Positions 43,937 through 52,576 of a stretch of DNA of 57,676 nucleotides are shown one piece after another (the first letter of the stretch is position 1; each line of letters starts with the position of its first letter). The translations under genes were made by a program, and so were the position numbers. Below the pieces are notes generated by a model. The model had not been told where the DNA came from, made no database searches, and worked only from the letters and a program-made list of their open reading frames with translations. The DNA comes from Chitinophagaceae bacterium UBA1946 (GTDB lineage: Bacteria; Bacteroidota; Bacteroidia; Chitinophagales; Chitinophagaceae): the NCBI GenBank assembly GCA_002336815.1, contig DDEU01000067.1, positions 1 through 57,676 on the forward strand, written 5' to 3'.

Positions 43937-43972
43937 ACATAATGGGTTTAAAGATATTATCACTCATTATGT
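43937..43972. promoter_or_regulatory. Inverted repeat between the divergent response-regulator genes
   Basis: ACATAATG (43937-43944) and CATTATGT (43965-43972) are perfect inverted 8-mers 20 bp apart. A further CATAATGT occurs at 44045-44052. Such sites between two regulators are candidates for activator binding; none is proven. Confidence 0.35.
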
Positions 43973-44078
43973 TTTATCGTACTGTTTGTTTATAAAAAAT
44001 AATGCCAAATGATTTTTTTATTTAAACGTTTCTTTAAACGGACGCATAATGTGAAGCAGATTTACGTTTTCTATAAAA

Positions 44079-44094
44079 TGGCTGACTATTTGTT
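44079..44094 (+). promoter_or_regulatory. Weak candidate sigma-54 promoter before the lone receiver
   Basis: TGGCTGACTATTTGTT keeps the GG at minus 24 and TTG at minus 12 with correct spacing, but the second base of the conserved GC is T. It lies 41 bp before the ATG, next to an NtrC-type gene. Tentative. Confidence 0.25.
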
Positions 44095-44134
44095 GATTTG
44101 ATTTGATAAAAATCATATAAAGTGTATTACTAAG

Positions 44135-44509
44135 ATGGAACAGGACGCAACATTAACGGCACTTATTATTGATGATGAATATGATATTTGTTTTTTACTG
44201 AGCCGCATTTTACGAAACAACAACCTGCAGGTTCAGTTTGTAAATTCCATCGGCGAAGGCAAAGACTCTTTAACCAAATTAAGTCCCCATTTGCTTTTTC
44301 TCGATAACCATCTCCCGGATGGATATGGAATAGATTTTATCAGCTATGTAAAAAAACACCATCCGCAAACAAAAATTGTAATGGTCACCGCTCATGATAC
44401 TTCAGAAGACCGGAAAAAAGCCTTGCAGGAAGGCGCTGACCTTTTTATTTCCAAACCTTTTTCGGCGGCAGAAATAAAATCTGCCCTGCAGGAATTTTAC
44501 CCAAACTGA
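44135..44509 (+). CDS. Single-domain response regulator
   Basis: A 124-residue receiver with no output domain. Acidic pocket DDEYD (14-18), phospho-Asp in LLFLDNHLPDGYG (near 55), Thr in VMVTAHD and Lys in FISKPF (near 109). It may act as a phosphate sink or relay between the histidine kinase at 44573 and the NtrC-type regulator (inference). It converges with the kinase gene, 63 bp apart. Confidence 0.93.
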   Translation: MEQDATLTALIIDDEYDICFLLSRILRNNNLQVQFVNSIGEGKDSLTKLSPHLLFLDNHLPDGYGIDFISYVKKHHPQTKIVMVTAHDTSEDRKKALQEGADLFISKPFSAAEIKSALQEFYPN

Positions 44510-44572
44510 GAATTCCCCAATGTGGGAAATGGTACCTTTTCGGGGAAATTATTACCCAATTTTTCGTGTTGA

Positions 44573-45985
44573 TTATGCCACCGCAAGGGTTATAATAAAT
44601 GTGCTGCCTTCCCCTGGTGTACTGCTTACTTCAATGGTTCCCTTGTGATTAAATATGATATTTTGTGTGTTGGCCAGCCCTAGTCCATTGCCATTTGGCT
44701 TATTAGTAAAATAGGGTTCAAATAATTTACTCAGCGAGATCTCGTCCATTCCTGTTCCATTGTCTTTAATGGTGATCATACAATTTTCTCCTTCCTGTTT
44801 TGTACTGATATGCAGAATGCCTTTGTGTGCCTCCATCGCTTCAATGGCATTGATGATGATATTCAAAAATGCGATCTTCATCTTTTCTACATCAATGTCA
44901 ATTTCGGCATGGCTGTCGTAATTCTTTTCTATCAACACTTTATTCAGATCTATCCTGTCTTTTGCCATGGTCAGTGTATCATCAAGAAATGTATTTACGG
45001 CTACCGTTGAAAAATTAAGTTCAGAAAATTTGGTGCTGTGCAGCAGGTCTGAAATGAGCTTATTGATACGGTTGCTGTTTCGGTCTATCACATCAAAGAG
45101 GTAACCTAAATTTTCATCTGCAGATGCAACATCTGTTTTTAACTGGCTGGTAGCAAGGTTGATATTGGTAAGCGGATTTCTTACTTCATGGGCAATGGTT
45201 CGGGCAATGCGGCCCGTGGCAGCAAATTTTTCCAGGCTGCGCATTTGAAGCAACTGGGCGTTGGCCTTATTTAATTCATCTATCCGCCTGCCAAGTTGCT
45301 GCTGGTATTCTTTAATGTTTTGTAGTGCCATCTTCCGGGCCTTGTTTTCCCTTGTATACGTTACGAAGCCCACTACCACCAATAGCAGGGTGAGCAAAAG
45401 TGATGTAATGGTAATTGTGGTGATAGAAGAGAATTTTGATTTTAAGGCGCTGTCTCTTTCGGCAAGCAGGTTATTTTCTTCTGCCTGCATAAAGGCAACG
45501 ATCCTTCTTAATTTATTCATTACCCTTTTAGACTCCAGTTGCGCAGGCTTTAATTGATAATTGCTGTCTATCTGGCCATGGCGGTAATATTCCAGTCCTT
45601 TTGCAAAGATCTCGAACCTGTGGTCTATCACAGTTCTTAGTTCTGCCAGCCGCTGCAACTGCACCTGGTTGTCTTTACAAAGTTTTTCCAGCAGTAGGAG
45701 AATTGAATCTGCCTCAGGGTGACTGTTGATGTACGGCGTAAGAAAATCATCGTCGTGTGTAAGTGCATATCCCCGCACACCAGTTTCTGCGTCCTTTATC
45801 GTAGAAAGCAATACCTCCAGGTTAAAGATCACTTTGTGTGTATGCTCTACAAGGTTGGTTTTTTCCTTTAGTTGCCTGTTGGAATAGATGGTTACAATAT
45901 AAACTACCAGCAACAGAAATAAGGAAGCGCTGTAGCCAATAATGATCCTGCTGTCTGGCTTTACCTTTTCAAAAACTCTTTTCAT
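44573..45985 (-). CDS. CHASE3-domain sensor histidine kinase
   Basis: A 470-residue inner-membrane kinase. I start at ATG 45985 (MKRVFEKVKPDSRIIIGYSA); the longer frame begins far upstream. First membrane helix 13-33, CHASE3 sensor about 40-185 (TIKDAETGVRGYALTHDDDF), second helix about 192-215, coiled linker, then the H-box TIAHEVRNPLTNI (near 262) with phospho-His and an HATPase domain with NAIEAM, DNGTGMDE and GNGLGLANT. It should phosphorylate the receiver at 44135, the NtrC-type protein, or both. It is divergent from the small envelope-protein genes. Confidence 0.94.
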   Translation of the reverse strand: MKRVFEKVKPDSRIIIGYSASLFLLLVVYIVTIYSNRQLKEKTNLVEHTHKVIFNLEVLLSTIKDAETGVRGYALTHDDDFLTPYINSHPEADSILLLLEKLCKDNQVQLQRLAELRTVIDHRFEIFAKGLEYYRHGQIDSNYQLKPAQLESKRVMNKLRRIVAFMQAEENNLLAERDSALKSKFSSITTITITSLLLTLLLVVVGFVTYTRENKARKMALQNIKEYQQQLGRRIDELNKANAQLLQMRSLEKFAATGRIARTIAHEVRNPLTNINLATSQLKTDVASADENLGYLFDVIDRNSNRINKLISDLLHSTKFSELNFSTVAVNTFLDDTLTMAKDRIDLNKVLIEKNYDSHAEIDIDVEKMKIAFLNIIINAIEAMEAHKGILHISTKQEGENCMITIKDNGTGMDEISLSKLFEPYFTNKPNGNGLGLANTQNIIFNHKGTIEVSSTPGEGSTFIITLAVA

Positions 45986-46207
45986 AGTGCCTTGTAAATT
46001 AGAAATTTGGGTGAGGCTTGTTGTTGTAATTACTGAATAGAAGTTATAAAAAACATGCCACACTGGTTGCTCCTCTTTCCCGTACTGAGCATAAATATCC
46101 CCGTTGCCGGGAGTTTAAAGTTAATCTTTCACCCATTCCGAAGTGGCATAATATTTTATTCTTTATAAGGGAAGTTCAATTTTTTAAAAATCTTAAAATC
46201 TCAATTT

Positions 46208-46369
46208 ATGTTACGCTGGTCAGCCGGATTTTTAATCATTGCCATCATAGCAGCAGTTTTTGGATTTGGTGGTATAGCAGCAAGTGCAGCTTCAATAGCA
46301 AAAGTGCTGTTTTTCATTTTCGTGATATTATTTATAGTGTCGCTGTTTTTTAGAAGAAGCACGTCGTAG
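46208..46369 (+). CDS. DUF1328 (YtjA-type) small membrane protein
   Basis: A 53-residue protein read directly from the DNA: MLRWSAGFLIIAIIAAVFGF opens it, GGIAASAASIAKVLFFIFVI follows, and it ends FFRRSTS. It matches the two-helix DUF1328/YtjA family with its GFGGIA turn. These proteins often occur in stress- or envelope-related clusters; function is unknown. It is the first of a run of small envelope genes divergent from the histidine kinase. Confidence 0.9.
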   Translation: MLRWSAGFLIIAIIAAVFGFGGIAASAASIAKVLFFIFVILFIVSLFFRRSTS

Positions 46370-46407
46370 TTATTCCGTACCCTATTTAACTTCTTAAAAA
46401 GAACTGT

Positions 46408-46581
46408 ATGAAAAAGACATTGTTTTACACGGGAACATTCCTTCTTATTATTTGGCTGACAGGATTCTTCCTGTTCAAGGCATCGCCGGAAATTCATGCC
46501 TTACTGATGCTTTCACTGATATTACTCATTCGTTCCAGTTTCATTTGTCCGAAGGATCGGGTACCCAACACAGCAGGGTAA
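46408..46581 (+). CDS. DUF5670/lmo0937-like small membrane protein
   Basis: A 57-residue protein: MKKTLFYTGTFLLIIWLTGF, then FLFKASPEIHALLMLSLILL, ending in a short basic and polar tail. The two-helix layout with an IIWLxGFF first helix and an IHxLLxL second helix fits the DUF5670 (lmo0937) family. It lies 38 bp after the DUF1328 gene. No function is known. Confidence 0.82.
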   Translation: MKKTLFYTGTFLLIIWLTGFFLFKASPEIHALLMLSLILLIRSSFICPKDRVPNTAG

Positions 46582-46638
46582 CAGCATTTTTATCAATAGT
46601 TAATTTTTCTTTTTTCAATTAATAATAAAATCTATTTT

Positions 46639-46917
46639 ATGGCTAACACAAAAGTTCTTTTAGGGTTTATCGCCGGCGCTGCTGCAGGCGCATTGGCAGG
46701 TATTTTACTTGCACCTGATTCCGGTAAAAAAACAAGAGAAAAAATTGCCGGAAAAGCAGGCGATTTCTCTGATTCTCTCAAATCATCTTTCAACGATTTT
46801 GTTGATGATGTAAAAAAATCGTATTCCAATACAAAAGACGAGGCAGACAGTATGGGCGATAGGGTAAAGTCTACAGTGAACTCTGTAAAGGCAGATGTAA
46901 AAAACTCTCTATCGTAA
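46639..46917 (+). CDS. YtxH-domain protein
   Basis: A 92-residue protein: one N-terminal membrane segment rich in Gly/Ala (VLLGFIAGAAAGALAGILLA, 6-25), then DSGKKTREKI and a long polar amphipathic helix with FVDDVKKSYSN and KADVKNSLS. This is the YtxH layout, common in general-stress and envelope clusters. It is followed by a YqjE-like gene at 52 bp, resembling the yqjD-yqjE-yqjK order of enterobacteria. Confidence 0.9.
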   Translation: MANTKVLLGFIAGAAAGALAGILLAPDSGKKTREKIAGKAGDFSDSLKSSFNDFVDDVKKSYSNTKDEADSMGDRVKSTVNSVKADVKNSLS

Positions 46918-46969
46918 ACGTAGGTATTACCTCATTAACCGATAATCCACCAGGCACAAATTCCACTAC

Positions 46970-47311
46970 ATGAACTCTACTTTTGAAAATATTGAGAAAC
47001 TGGTAACCGCTGCCGGCGATCTTGCAGAAACCAAGATCGAACTGGTTAAGCTAAAAGCGGCAGGAAAGATCTCTGCTTCGCTGTCCAGTCTTGTTGCGGT
47101 TATAATGGTGCTTGTATTCAGTGGAGCAGCACTTACTGTTATCAGTTTTGGATTTGCCTTTTTTATTGGCAGTAAACTGGATAATGTAAGTTATGGTTTT
47201 TTCATAGTGGGAGGAATTTATGCTCTGGCTGGATTGTTGGTTTACATTAACAGGAAAAAATGGGTACAGTTGCCGCTGAGCAACATGTTCATCGATAAAA
47301 TAATCACCTGA
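46970..47311 (+). CDS. YqjE/phage-holin-superfamily-like membrane protein
   Basis: A 113-residue protein: amphipathic N-terminal helix (EKLVTAAGDLAETKIELVKL, 8-27), two membrane helices (about 36-60 and 68-90), short basic C-terminus. The layout matches YqjE and the so-called holin-X superfamily III proteins, which are chromosomal and not phage lysis genes. Its stop overlaps the next start by one base (TGATG). Confidence 0.8.
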   Translation: MNSTFENIEKLVTAAGDLAETKIELVKLKAAGKISASLSSLVAVIMVLVFSGAALTVISFGFAFFIGSKLDNVSYGFFIVGGIYALAGLLVYINRKKWVQLPLSNMFIDKIIT

Positions 47312-47667
47312 TGCAGAATACTATTACCTCCATGGAAGACCTTGCTGAAAAGATAAAAGCGCTTCAGGAAGAAGAGAAGATCAAAACTGTTGCCCTTAAA
47401 GCACAGGCTGCTATTGTAATGGATGGGTTCAAGCCCTCGTCCCTCCTCAAAAGTGCGGTGTCAGATATCACGGCTTCCCGAAGTTTAAAGGAAGGTGCTA
47501 TTGATACCACTATAGGAATGGGTGCAGGCTGGCTGGTCAGAAAACTTTACCAGGCCAATTCTAAAAATATCTTCAGAAAATTGACCGGCTTTGTTTTGCA
47601 AAGCATCACGACGGGTTTTGTAACCAGCAAAATACCAAACATCCGGCATAAGGTAGCGAAGATGTAA
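47311..47667 (+). CDS. Uncharacterised protein coupled to the YqjE-like gene
   Basis: A 118-residue protein with no family that I recognise. An N-terminal charged helix (EDLAEKIKALQEEEKIKTVA) is followed by a Gly-containing weakly hydrophobic segment TTIGMGAGWLVRKLY (near 66-80) and FVLQSITTGFVTSKIP (near 93-108). It takes the slot of YqjK in the yqjD-E-K layout, but similarity is only positional. The one-base TGATG overlap shows translational coupling with the gene before. Confidence 0.75.
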   Translation: MQNTITSMEDLAEKIKALQEEEKIKTVALKAQAAIVMDGFKPSSLLKSAVSDITASRSLKEGAIDTTIGMGAGWLVRKLYQANSKNIFRKLTGFVLQSITTGFVTSKIPNIRHKVAKM

Positions 47668-47753
47668 GCCACGCCAGTTGTATTGTTGTTCCATTCTTCT
47701 CACCGCAAGTTTCCTAACAATATTGCTACCTTTATATTGGCAAACAAATTCTA

Positions 47754-48827
47754 ATGAATGAACGATTCAATAAGAAAATAAAACAGGTGCTGTTTTTAAT
47801 TTTCCTGCTGGTATTGGTGATGACCTCGCTGTATGAATTGTACGATTACCTGCCGGGAATGCTGGGAGCAATCACTTTATATATCCTGAGTCGTGAAAAT
47901 TATTTCCAGCTTATTTACAGGAAGAAATGGAAAAAAGGTGGGGCAGCCATGGTGTTTGTGTGTTATTACACTTTATTACTCGGTCTGCCGATCTATCTTG
48001 CCGTTACCCTCGTTGCGCCAAAAATAAATTCCCTGCTCAGTCATCCTGACCAGGTATTGGCAGTTGTAAAAAGTGCGATCGCACTAATAGAGCAGAAAGC
48101 CGGTTTTAGCATAACATCTGAAAACTCCATCGATAAGGCGGTAGAAAAAGTATCGGCAATGATACCGTCGCTGTTTAACAGCACGGCGATACTTGTTGCC
48201 AATCTTGCGATTATGTTATTCCTCTTGTACTATATGTTGTATTCCGCGACCAATATGGAGAAATTATTATTTAAGATCATTCCATTAAAAGAAGAGAATA
48301 CAAAGCTGCTGGCATCAGAAACAAAAACCACTATTAAGGCCAATGCCATTGGTATACCACTGATCGCATTGATACAGGGTGTTACTGCTGCTGTGGGGTA
48401 TTTTATTTTCGGGATAAAAGATGTTTTGCTCTGGGGTTTTTTGTCGGGTGTTTTTTCGATTCTTCCGCTGGTTGGCTCCATGGCAGTTTGGGTGCCATTG
48501 TGTATATACCTTTTTGCAACCGGCAATACCGGGATGGCCATCGGGCTTACGCTGTATAGCGCTATTGTCACCAGCAACATTGATTATTTTGCCCGATTGA
48601 GCATTATGAAAAAAATGGGTGATGTACATCCTGTGATTACGATGATCGGCATTATCGTTGGCCTCGGCCTTTTTGGATTTATCGGGCTCATCTTCGGGCC
48701 TTTGATGGTGAACTATATCATTGTATTATTTGGGATCTACATGAATGAATTTGTAGAAAAAAATGATGCAGTTATAGAAGCACTCAATACAAAAGTTACT
48801 GATGCGCCTGTAACTCCCCTTAATTAA
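47754..48827 (+). CDS. AI-2E family (PerM/YdiK-like) permease
   Basis: A 357-residue inner-membrane protein with about eight helices. Seen: the central segment VANLAIMLFLLYYMLYSATN (near 144-163), then GIPLIALIQGVTAAVGYFIF (near 198-217) and LSGVFSILPLVGSMAVWVPL (near 229-248), all typical of the AI-2E transporter family (TqsA-like). Members export AI-2 or act as Na/H antiporters; most are unassigned. It follows the small envelope genes by 86 bp with a possible box TACCTTTA at 47727. Confidence 0.92.
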   Translation: MNERFNKKIKQVLFLIFLLVLVMTSLYELYDYLPGMLGAITLYILSRENYFQLIYRKKWKKGGAAMVFVCYYTLLLGLPIYLAVTLVAPKINSLLSHPDQVLAVVKSAIALIEQKAGFSITSENSIDKAVEKVSAMIPSLFNSTAILVANLAIMLFLLYYMLYSATNMEKLLFKIIPLKEENTKLLASETKTTIKANAIGIPLIALIQGVTAAVGYFIFGIKDVLLWGFLSGVFSILPLVGSMAVWVPLCIYLFATGNTGMAIGLTLYSAIVTSNIDYFARLSIMKKMGDVHPVITMIGIIVGLGLFGFIGLIFGPLMVNYIIVLFGIYMNEFVEKNDAVIEALNTKVTDAPVTPLN

Positions 48828-48967
48828 AATCATCTCCCTTTTCCTATCTTTATCTGCCCGCCGGCGTTTCCTGTTGTCCGTTTTTATAAAGTGCTATTTA
48901 TATTTTGCGCTCAAACCTGCTATGCACCTGTACTTTGACAAAAGCTGTGAATGAATTGGCTAATAAC

Positions 48968-49000
48968 TTGCTTAAAATCGTTCTCAAAAAGTTACTTTTG
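48968..49000 (+). promoter_or_regulatory. Promoter of serC
   Basis: TTG (48968-48970), a 22-bp spacer and TACTTTTG (48993-49000, full TAnnTTTG match) lie 34 bp before the serC start. The rest of 48828-49034 holds no gene. Confidence 0.6.
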
Positions 49001-49034
49001 CAGTTCATTTTTTTAAAACAACAATTGATACAGC

Positions 49035-50102
49035 GTGGTACATAATTTTAATGCAGGGCCGTCAATTTTGCCTCAGCAGGTTTTCCAGGAAGCTTCACAG
49101 GCAGTACTTAACTATAACAATACCGGTCTTTCAATTCTGGAGATCGGTCACCGCACATCCACTTTCCAGGCAGTTATGGACGAAGCAAGGGCTTTGGTAA
49201 AAGAACTGATGGATTTAAAAGATACGCATGAAGTATTGTTTTTGCATGGCGGCGCCAGCACACAATTTATGCAGGTGCCGATGAACCTGCTGGATGATAA
49301 ACAAACTGCTGCGTATGCAGATACAGGCGTGTGGGGGCAAAAGGCTATTAAAGAAGCAAAATTATTTGGCAAGGTAGAAGTGGTTTGCACGGGTAAGGAA
49401 AGCAACTACACGATCATCCCCAAAGATTTTGCAGTACCCAATGATGCCAGCTATTTTCACATCACTACCAACAACACCATTTATGGAAGCCAGTGGCAGA
49501 AAATTCCTAAAACAAGTATCCCGCTGGTAGGAGATATGAGCAGTGATATTTTTAGCAGGGTAATAGATTTCAATGCATTTGATCTTATTTATGCAGGCGC
49601 TCAAAAAAACATGGGTCCTGCAGGTGTAAACCTGGTGGTAGTGAACAGGAATATTCTGGGAAAAATAAAACGTACCATTCCAACCATCATGGACTACCGC
49701 AATCACATTAAAGATGGCAGTATGATGAATACGCCGCCCGTGTTTGCAGTGTACGTATGTATGCTCACCCTGCGCTGGTTGAAAGAACAGGGAGGTGTGG
49801 CAGCAGTGGAAAAAAGAAACATTGAAAAAGCAGCGTTGCTGTATGATGAGATTGACCGCAACCCATTGTTTGCAGGTACGGTAGCCAAAGAAGACCGGAG
49901 TAAGATGAATGCCTGTTTTATAATGAATGATCCTGCGCTTGAAGAAAAATTCCTGGCGTATACAAAATCAAAGGATATCATCGGCATCAAAGGCCACCGG
50001 CTTGTGGGTGGGTTCAGGGCATCGCTCTACAATGCTTTACCACTGAGTAGTGTGCAGGTGCTGGTGGATGCCATGAAAAGTTTTGCACAAGAGCAGGCTT
50101 AA
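49035..50102 (+). CDS. serC: Phosphoserine aminotransferase
   Basis: A 355-residue PLP enzyme of the class V aminotransferases that converts 3-phosphohydroxypyruvate and glutamate to phosphoserine (serine and pyridoxal pathways). The start is GTG, giving MVHNFNAGPSILPQQV. Seen: HGGASTQFMQVPMNLL (71-86), the PLP Lys191 in DLIYAGAQKNMGPAGV and GHRLVGGFRASLYNALPL near the end. Length is normal. The DUF1015 gene follows 42 bp downstream, a recurrent pairing. Confidence 0.97.
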   Translation: MVHNFNAGPSILPQQVFQEASQAVLNYNNTGLSILEIGHRTSTFQAVMDEARALVKELMDLKDTHEVLFLHGGASTQFMQVPMNLLDDKQTAAYADTGVWGQKAIKEAKLFGKVEVVCTGKESNYTIIPKDFAVPNDASYFHITTNNTIYGSQWQKIPKTSIPLVGDMSSDIFSRVIDFNAFDLIYAGAQKNMGPAGVNLVVVNRNILGKIKRTIPTIMDYRNHIKDGSMMNTPPVFAVYVCMLTLRWLKEQGGVAAVEKRNIEKAALLYDEIDRNPLFAGTVAKEDRSKMNACFIMNDPALEEKFLAYTKSKDIIGIKGHRLVGGFRASLYNALPLSSVQVLVDAMKSFAQEQA

Positions 50103-50144
50103 TCTTTTTTACTTTATTTTTACCCTTTCGATAAAGAACAATAA

Positions 50145-51377
50145 ATGGTGACTATTTCCCCCTTTAAGGCGTTGAGGCCCGAAGCGCAACATGCAAAAAA
50201 TGTGGCATCACGTCCTTATGATGTGCTGAACAGCAAAGAAGCAAAGATTGAAGCACAAGGTAATCCGTACAGCTTTTTACACATTACCAAAAGCGAGATC
50301 GACCTGCCGGAAGATACGGATATTCATTCCCGTAAGGTATATGATACGGCCAAAGAAAACCTGGATGCATTCATTAGCCGGAATGTACTGTTCCGGGAAA
50401 GCAAACCCTGCTACTATATTTATCAGCTCATCTGGAATGGTGTTAGCCAGACCGGGCTGGTATGCGGCAGCAGCGTAGATGATTATGAAAGCGATCTTGT
50501 AAAAAAACATGAGCATACAAGGCCGGAAAAAGAGAACGACCGCATCAATCATATCAAAACCACCGGTGCACAAACCGGCAATGTTTTTTTGGCCTATAAA
50601 AATGTTGATGAGATCGATGCACTTATCAACAAATGGAAAAAAGATAAAAACCCCGTGTACGACCTCGTGGCCGATGACAAAGTGCAGCATACCATCTGGA
50701 TCGTTAATGACAACAAGGTGATCGAAAGTATCACTGAATTGTTCAGGGTTCATGTACCTGCTACTTACATTGCAGATGGTCATCACAGGGCTGCCTCCGC
50801 CGCCAGGGTAAGAACTGCATTGGGCAAAGCGGCGCCTGCCGGAGCGGATATTTTTCTTACCACGTTGTTTCCCAGTAACCAGTTGAGGATTATGGATTAC
50901 AACCGCCTGGTAAAAGACCTCAATGGCTTGAGCAGCGAAGCGTTGCTTAATAAAATAGAAGAAAAGTTTACGGTTCAAAAAGCCAAGGAAGCCGTTGCTC
51001 CTTTAAGCCTGCATGAGTTTGGTATGTACCTGAAAAAGCAATGGTATACCCTTACTGCGAGGGAAGGAACTTACCAGGATGATCCAATCGGGATACTTGA
51101 TGTAACCATTCTGCAGGAAAATATATTGGATCCTTTACTGGGCGTAAAAGATCCCCGTACCGATAATCGCATTGATTTTGTTGGTGGTATAAGGGGATTG
51201 GCTGAACTGGAAAAAAGGGTTGACAGTGACGAAATGGCCATTGCATTCAGCCTTTACCCGGTAAGCATCCAGCAATTATTTGATATTGCAGACAGTGGAA
51301 ACGTAATGCCGCCCAAAAGCACCTGGTTTGAACCGAAACTGAGGGATGGACTGCTTACTCACCTCATCAATGACTAA
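50145..51377 (+). CDS. DUF1015 family protein
   Basis: A 410-residue soluble protein. Seen: SPFKALRPEAQHAKNVASRP (5-24), KKHEHTRPEKENDRINH (near 119-135) and the signature YIADGHHRAASAARV (near 208-222), which is rich in His/Asp and looks like an active site. The family is widespread and frequently sits beside serC or serA; its enzymatic function is not settled to my knowledge. The gene is cotranscribed with serC and closed by a terminator. Confidence 0.92.
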   Translation: MVTISPFKALRPEAQHAKNVASRPYDVLNSKEAKIEAQGNPYSFLHITKSEIDLPEDTDIHSRKVYDTAKENLDAFISRNVLFRESKPCYYIYQLIWNGVSQTGLVCGSSVDDYESDLVKKHEHTRPEKENDRINHIKTTGAQTGNVFLAYKNVDEIDALINKWKKDKNPVYDLVADDKVQHTIWIVNDNKVIESITELFRVHVPATYIADGHHRAASAARVRTALGKAAPAGADIFLTTLFPSNQLRIMDYNRLVKDLNGLSSEALLNKIEEKFTVQKAKEAVAPLSLHEFGMYLKKQWYTLTAREGTYQDDPIGILDVTILQENILDPLLGVKDPRTDNRIDFVGGIRGLAELEKRVDSDEMAIAFSLYPVSIQQLFDIADSGNVMPPKSTWFEPKLRDGLLTHLIND

Positions 51378-51405
51378 TATTTCGTTAATGCTTTATATTT
51401 CCAGG

Positions 51406-51435
51406 AAGAGATGCTGCAGTAGCATCTCTTTTTTT
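51406..51435 (+). terminator. Terminator of serC-DUF1015
   Basis: AAGAGATGCT and AGCATCTCTT form a 10-bp stem around GCAGT with a T7 run. The run merges into TATCTTTA (51435-51442), a possible minus-7 box that ends 5 bp before the next ATG. Confidence 0.85.
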
Positions 51436-51447
51436 ATCTTTACCCGG

Positions 51448-52452
51448 ATGAAAAGAGTCTCTTTACTTATCACCGCACTTGTACTGGCTTTTTGCAACCT
51501 TGCTTTTTCCCAAACCGCAAAAGAACTGCATGAAACTGCCAGGACATTTATGCAACAGGGCGATTACGCCAATGCTGTACTGGTATTAAACAGGGCCGTA
51601 CAACTTGACCCTAGCGATATTGATATCGCAAAAGACCTGGCATTTAACTACTATCTCCAGAAAGATTTTAACCGTGGGCTCGAAGTAATTAAACCCTTGC
51701 TCGACCGGGAAGATGCTGATGACCAGTGTTACCAGATAGCCGGAAATATCTACAGGCAACTGGGCATGCTAAAAGATTGTGATAAGCTCTTCAGGAAAGG
51801 GATAAAAAAATTTCCGGAGAGTGGTGCCATGTACAACGAGCTGGGCGAACTGATGTGGTCTCAACAGGATTACGGCGCCATCAAACAATGGGAAAAAGGC
51901 ATTGAAACAGACCCGGGGTTTCCTAAAAATTACTACAATGCCTGCAAGTATTATTATTTAACTGCTGATAAGGTTTGGAGTATTTTATACGGGGAGATAT
52001 TTATCAATATGGAAACCATGAGCAGCCGTACACCTGAAATAAAATCCATCCTGCTCGACGGCTATAAGAAACTATTTGCTGATGCACAGCTTTCGGTAGC
52101 GGAAGATGAAAAAAATAAATTCACGGACGCGTTCGTAAAAACCATGAACAAGCAAAGTTCGGTTGCAGCAAACGGCATCAATGCAGAAACACTCACTATG
52201 ATACGCAGTCGTTTTATACTGGACTGGTATAAGGATTATGCAGACAAGCTTCCGTTTAAATTATTTGAGTTGCAGCAGCAATTGCTGCAAAACGGGATGT
52301 TTGAAGTGTACAATCAATGGATCTTTGGGTCCGTGCAAAACCTGGCCGCTTATCAAAACTGGACGGCAGCGCATGCAGCCGAGTACAACGAGTTCAACAA
52401 GTTTCAAAGGGGAAGGGTTTTTAAATTTCCCACCGCACAATATTATCATTGA
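51448..52452 (+). CDS. Exported TPR protein
   Basis: A 334-residue protein. I start at ATG 51448, which gives the signal peptide MKRVSLLITALVLAFCNLAF (cut after SQ or nearby); the longer frame reaches back into the DUF1015 gene and its terminator. TPR units lie in the first half: ARTFMQQGDYANAVLVLNRA (near 29-48), DLAFNYYLQKDFNRGLEVIK and LGELMWSQQDYGAIKQWEKG (near 131-150). The second half is helical and unassigned. It probably sits in the periplasm as a scaffold (inference). Confidence 0.88.
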   Translation: MKRVSLLITALVLAFCNLAFSQTAKELHETARTFMQQGDYANAVLVLNRAVQLDPSDIDIAKDLAFNYYLQKDFNRGLEVIKPLLDREDADDQCYQIAGNIYRQLGMLKDCDKLFRKGIKKFPESGAMYNELGELMWSQQDYGAIKQWEKGIETDPGFPKNYYNACKYYYLTADKVWSILYGEIFINMETMSSRTPEIKSILLDGYKKLFADAQLSVAEDEKNKFTDAFVKTMNKQSSVAANGINAETLTMIRSRFILDWYKDYADKLPFKLFELQQQLLQNGMFEVYNQWIFGSVQNLAAYQNWTAAHAAEYNEFNKFQRGRVFKFPTAQYYH

Positions 52453-52474
52453 TATTTATGCCGCAACAGGATTA

Positions 52475-52505
52475 GGCTGTTTCCACCACAGGAAACGGCT
52501 TTTTT
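52475..52505 (+). terminator. Terminator of the TPR gene
   Basis: GGCTGTTTCC and GGAAACGGCT pair over 9-10 positions (one or two G-T) around ACCACA and are followed by T6. Confidence 0.85.
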
Positions 52506-52576
52506 GTTTATCTTAGTTTTTGCATCCACCATTTCATTACAGGCCAGCCTGTTTTTTATCAAAGAACGATTGCCAT

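Noticed and set aside
46152..46170. Sigma-54 promoter TGGCATAATATTTTAT before the DUF1328 gene
   Set aside because: The minus-24 half fits but the minus-12 GC is absent.
46970..47311. Prophage holin
   Set aside because: No other phage gene is nearby; the YqjE-like context (YtxH gene before, coupled gene after) explains it better.
50277..50978. 233-residue minus-strand open frame
   Set aside because: Antisense to the DUF1015 gene and without recognisable features.
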